Source: Pseudoscleropodium purum (taxonomy: Eukaryota > Streptophyta > Bryopsida > Hypnales > Brachytheciaceae). Taken from it: DNA of 64,000 nucleotides. The notes under the pieces were generated by a model. The model was not told the origin of the DNA, made no database searches, and worked only from the letters and a program-made list of their open reading frames with translations. The stretch is from contig OZ017805.1 in NCBI GenBank assembly GCA_963969395.1, forward strand, positions 11,966,001 through 12,030,000, in the 5' to 3' direction. The position numbers and the translations under genes were made by a program. Shown here in pieces: positions 61,537-64,000 of the stretch; position 1 is the first letter of the stretch, and each line of letters starts with the position of its first letter.

Positions 61537-63995
61537 TAGTGGCACCAATCTAGTCCATTTGTTGCAATAGTCACAGGTCAGACGTTGAAGCCTTCTCTTA
61601 TTAAGAAGAAGGGTGCAAAAAAAAAGTCTACTACTAAGCATCAGGAGATGAGGAGTAGATTGAGGTAGACAAGAAAGGTAAGAAGGCCAAAGGTACCCCA
61701 CTACTGATTATTCATAGAGCTATAAATATGACGGATGTAGAAGTTGACAAGCTCAAAGTGGTGGAGATGAAGGCTATGAGCAAATTGTACAAAGACACCT
61801 TCACGCCATTGTACAAGTGGAGGAAAAAGTCACTTACTAATGCAAATGGAGAACTGATGCGTGTGCACTACAAGTACCTATACAAAGCTCCTTCTTGAAG
61901 ACTTGTCTACAAAAGAATCAAGAGGAGTCAACTCAAGAAAATTAGCAACCAAATTCTTGTAGATGCTGACTACGTGTCGGAGAACAAATACAATACTGTT
62001 TGCCCTCAAGTAAGGTCCATACGGTGCGAACGGGAAGGTTGCGTTCTGGAACTCGTTCCCGAAGAAGACAAGTCTAATTGAGAAGTCACACTACTACATG
62101 ATTAAGGGGCAGCATACTATGGAAGCCCACAAAGAACTCATTGAAAAAGGCGACATCCTAGAGAGTGACAAGGCATTTGTGTCCATGTTTAACATCATTC
62201 TAATATGGCAAAAGTATGACTTGAAGAAGAATGACATCGTGCACTTGTTGAAGTCCCTGAACCAGAACATCATTGGAGAGCAAAAAGAGTAGAGTTTCAT
62301 GGAACAACTCCTTCATATGGGTATAAGGTAGATGGACATGGAAAAACCGCAACCTTCCTACGGTGGAAGGCTGTGCTCAACCAAGTACAACGTAAGTGAA
62401 ACTCTAATTACATTGTCTAATTGCAGCCAATTAGAATCCTCAAATGCTATTAGAATCATGTTGTTAGGAAGAAGCTTATAGTGACCAAAGAAAGATCTCT
62501 GGATGACCCCATGCCCATGTTGATTAACAGGAGATCTCTGGATGATCACATGCCAACGATGATCAATAGGAGATCTTCGGGTGACCGCGTGCCCATAGTA
62601 ATCAACAAGTGATCTCTAGATGATGACATATTCAAGATAAGTAACTGATTTTGTGTAATTACACTACAGGCATTTTATCTAGTGATATGTACAATCTTTG
62701 TTGGTGGGAAGGGCAATAGCAAGGACACTCTAAAGGTTAGAATCTTGCTTTTCTTCATGGAGAATGATGTTGACGTAAACAGGTGGTTCAAGATAGAGGA
62801 GAGATTCATCAACTATGACCTACTACATGGTATAGGTCCAGATTCAAAGGCAAAGCAAAAGTCGTTCGTGGCACAGGACTTGAAGCCGCTATATGGACTC
62901 TGACTTGAAGACATCAACTACTTGACGGGCTTGGTAGAAGAGGGAATTGTTTGCATGAAGAATTTGAAGGTTATGAGGGACTTCATAGGAAAGCAACTAA
63001 TTTCAATCTAAGAAGTTGGAACCAGGGAGAAGAAGATTTGAGCCATGAAGAATGAATTCATGTATCACTACAAGGGACATCCTCTTCTAAGCAAAAAGTG
63101 AGGGTACTACTCGTATATAGTTGATGAGTTTAATAAGTTTGTAGTGAAGGAAAAAATCACTCGTGCAAAACTAGAGCTATAGGTGGATAAGAGCTTGGCA
63201 ATAGAACTTGGAAAGGAGCAGTTAGAAGGGCGAACAAAGGCCTTGACCAAAACATTTGACCTAGATAACTGTCCAAATGTGGGAGAAATTCATAAACGCC
63301 CATGCGGAGGAGACTATAGATACAATCAATCATCTAGAGTTTGAGGCGGAATTCTGTTGCAAAATTTTGGATAGTCGGACTTGGGACATTAGCAGTATTC
63401 TTGCGGATTCCTTGGTCAAGTCATAGCGTGGTGAGAAGAAGACGTACATATATTTTTGGTTCCTTTTTAAGGTCACCAATGCGAGAGCGCGAGCAATTAG
63501 ACTGGAGAGTCATAAGTTGAAGAGGGTGTTTGACACCCTCAAGTACCTTGCTTCAAAGTAAAGGAGTGCTGGAAGCCTAGTCACTTGTAGTACTCATCAC
63601 TAATGCTCAAGGATTCCATGATGTTCTCTATCACTTGCAAAAACAGTAGGAGGAGGCTAAAGTCAAGGTCTGAGATTGGCATGTCATAAATTACATTTGG
63701 GACAAGACGTATAGTTTTTCCACACTAGCTGCAAATAGGTCAAATTACGATGTCTTCCTTGTTTTTTTCTTTGCTTACAATATGGACCAAGATGCCCAAA
63801 CTTGCTTCTATAGATTCTTCACAAGGCCTAAACCTCTTCATGTCGTGTACCAGTCTCAAGACATGGAGGAAATGGAAGCCTACTAGAGGCGTTGACCAAT
63901 GCCTTGGTTTTCCATTGCCGCAATGTTGGAAATATTCACTGATTATATGATTGACAATATAGTGATAGTAAATGTCAATGGCGGTCCGGAGTTTA
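61537..63995 (+). pseudogene. Unknown decayed gene, part 2
   Basis: Relic coding continues in changing frames. Segments are TGQTLKPSLIKKKGAKKKST (61591), KLYKDTFTPLYKWRKKSLTN (61784), a frame 62098-62292 with ELIEKGDILESDKAFVSMFN, a frame 62682-62903 with ILLFFMENDVDVNRWFKIEE, then INHLEFEAEFCCKILDSRTW near 63330 and VFLVFFFAYNMDQDAQTCFY near 63753. The pieces share spacing and style but no motif I can name. Introns or indels could explain the frame changes. The window may end inside the gene. Confidence 0.35.
62485..62650. repeat. 39-bp tandem array of the GAGATCTC motif, four copies
   Basis: GAGATCTCTGGATGAYC-type units start at 62492, 62531, 62570 and 62609, exactly 39 bases apart. CATGCCCATGxTGATCAAC fills the rest of each unit. 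It is the only regular tandem form of the palindrome that is otherwise dispersed at 38.8-60.4 kb. Confidence 0.88.
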
Positions 63996-64000
63996 CTTAT

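Noticed and set aside
62485..62650. CRISPR-like array
   Set aside because: Units are contiguous 39-bp tandem copies without distinct spacers, in a plant-type context.

Overview
The window looks like repeat-rich nuclear DNA of a streptophyte plant. It has AT-rich background, hAT transposases of the plant BED/DUF659 type, long LTR-like repeats and many decayed reading frames. I cannot name the species; the mix of hAT, DUF7869-like and SWIM-type families would fit a bryophyte, lycophyte, fern or charophyte better than a crop, but that is inference. I see no convincing single-copy host gene, rRNA or tRNA. Nearly all recognisable coding sequence is, or was, carried by mobile elements, and most of it is broken by stops that single C-to-T or G-to-A changes can explain.

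Region 1 (1-13755) is best read as one very large hAT-type element whose left tip lies just outside the window. It carries four decayed genes: a BED-DUF659-hAT transposase (minus, 283-3631), a coiled-coil RING-H2 protein (minus, 4383-7267), a BED-like protein with a Tyr/Gly/Ser-rich tail (plus, about 8570-9829) and a protein-kinase-like protein (plus, 10965-12452). A GC-rich GTCCGCC/GGCGGAC array lies upstream of every gene, and the right tip (13556-13755) is a similar array ending in GTCAACCCTA. The small element at 60894-61528 fuses this right tip directly to the sequence found at window positions 1-75. It is therefore an internal-deletion derivative, and it supports treating both ends as one element.

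Six short non-autonomous relatives (CAGGGTTGAC...GTCAACCCTG ends, 8-bp target duplications, 209-400 bp) are scattered through the window, including one inserted into the terminal repeat of another.

Region 2 comprises five copies of a second repeat family (C 13756-17214, D 26112-29682, A 31366-34652, B 40553-43836, E 56511-60089). Ends are TGTCGC/GCGACA-like with 5-bp duplications where they can be tested. Each copy carries one gag-like or transposon-protein-like gene with a coiled coil. A and B are young (3287 and 3284 bp, long open frame, two TATA boxes); C, D and E are an older subfamily. I favour very long solo LTRs that carry an internal gene, with an unassigned DNA transposon as the alternative. 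B sits inside a DUF7869-like pseudogene whose frame is restored when B and one 5-bp duplication are removed.

The remaining DNA is relic coding sequence (SAP/SWIM-like 21.3-22.5 kb, FCP1-like 36.8-37.5 kb, unknown genes 29.9-31.0 and 60.4-64.0 kb), a 57-bp tandem array at 18.8 kb, a 39-bp tandem array at 62.5 kb, and a dispersed palindrome related to CATCSGGAGATCTCCSGATG with more than 20 copies between 38.8 and 62.7 kb. The stretch 47.4-56.5 kb is AT-rich with no recognisable gene.
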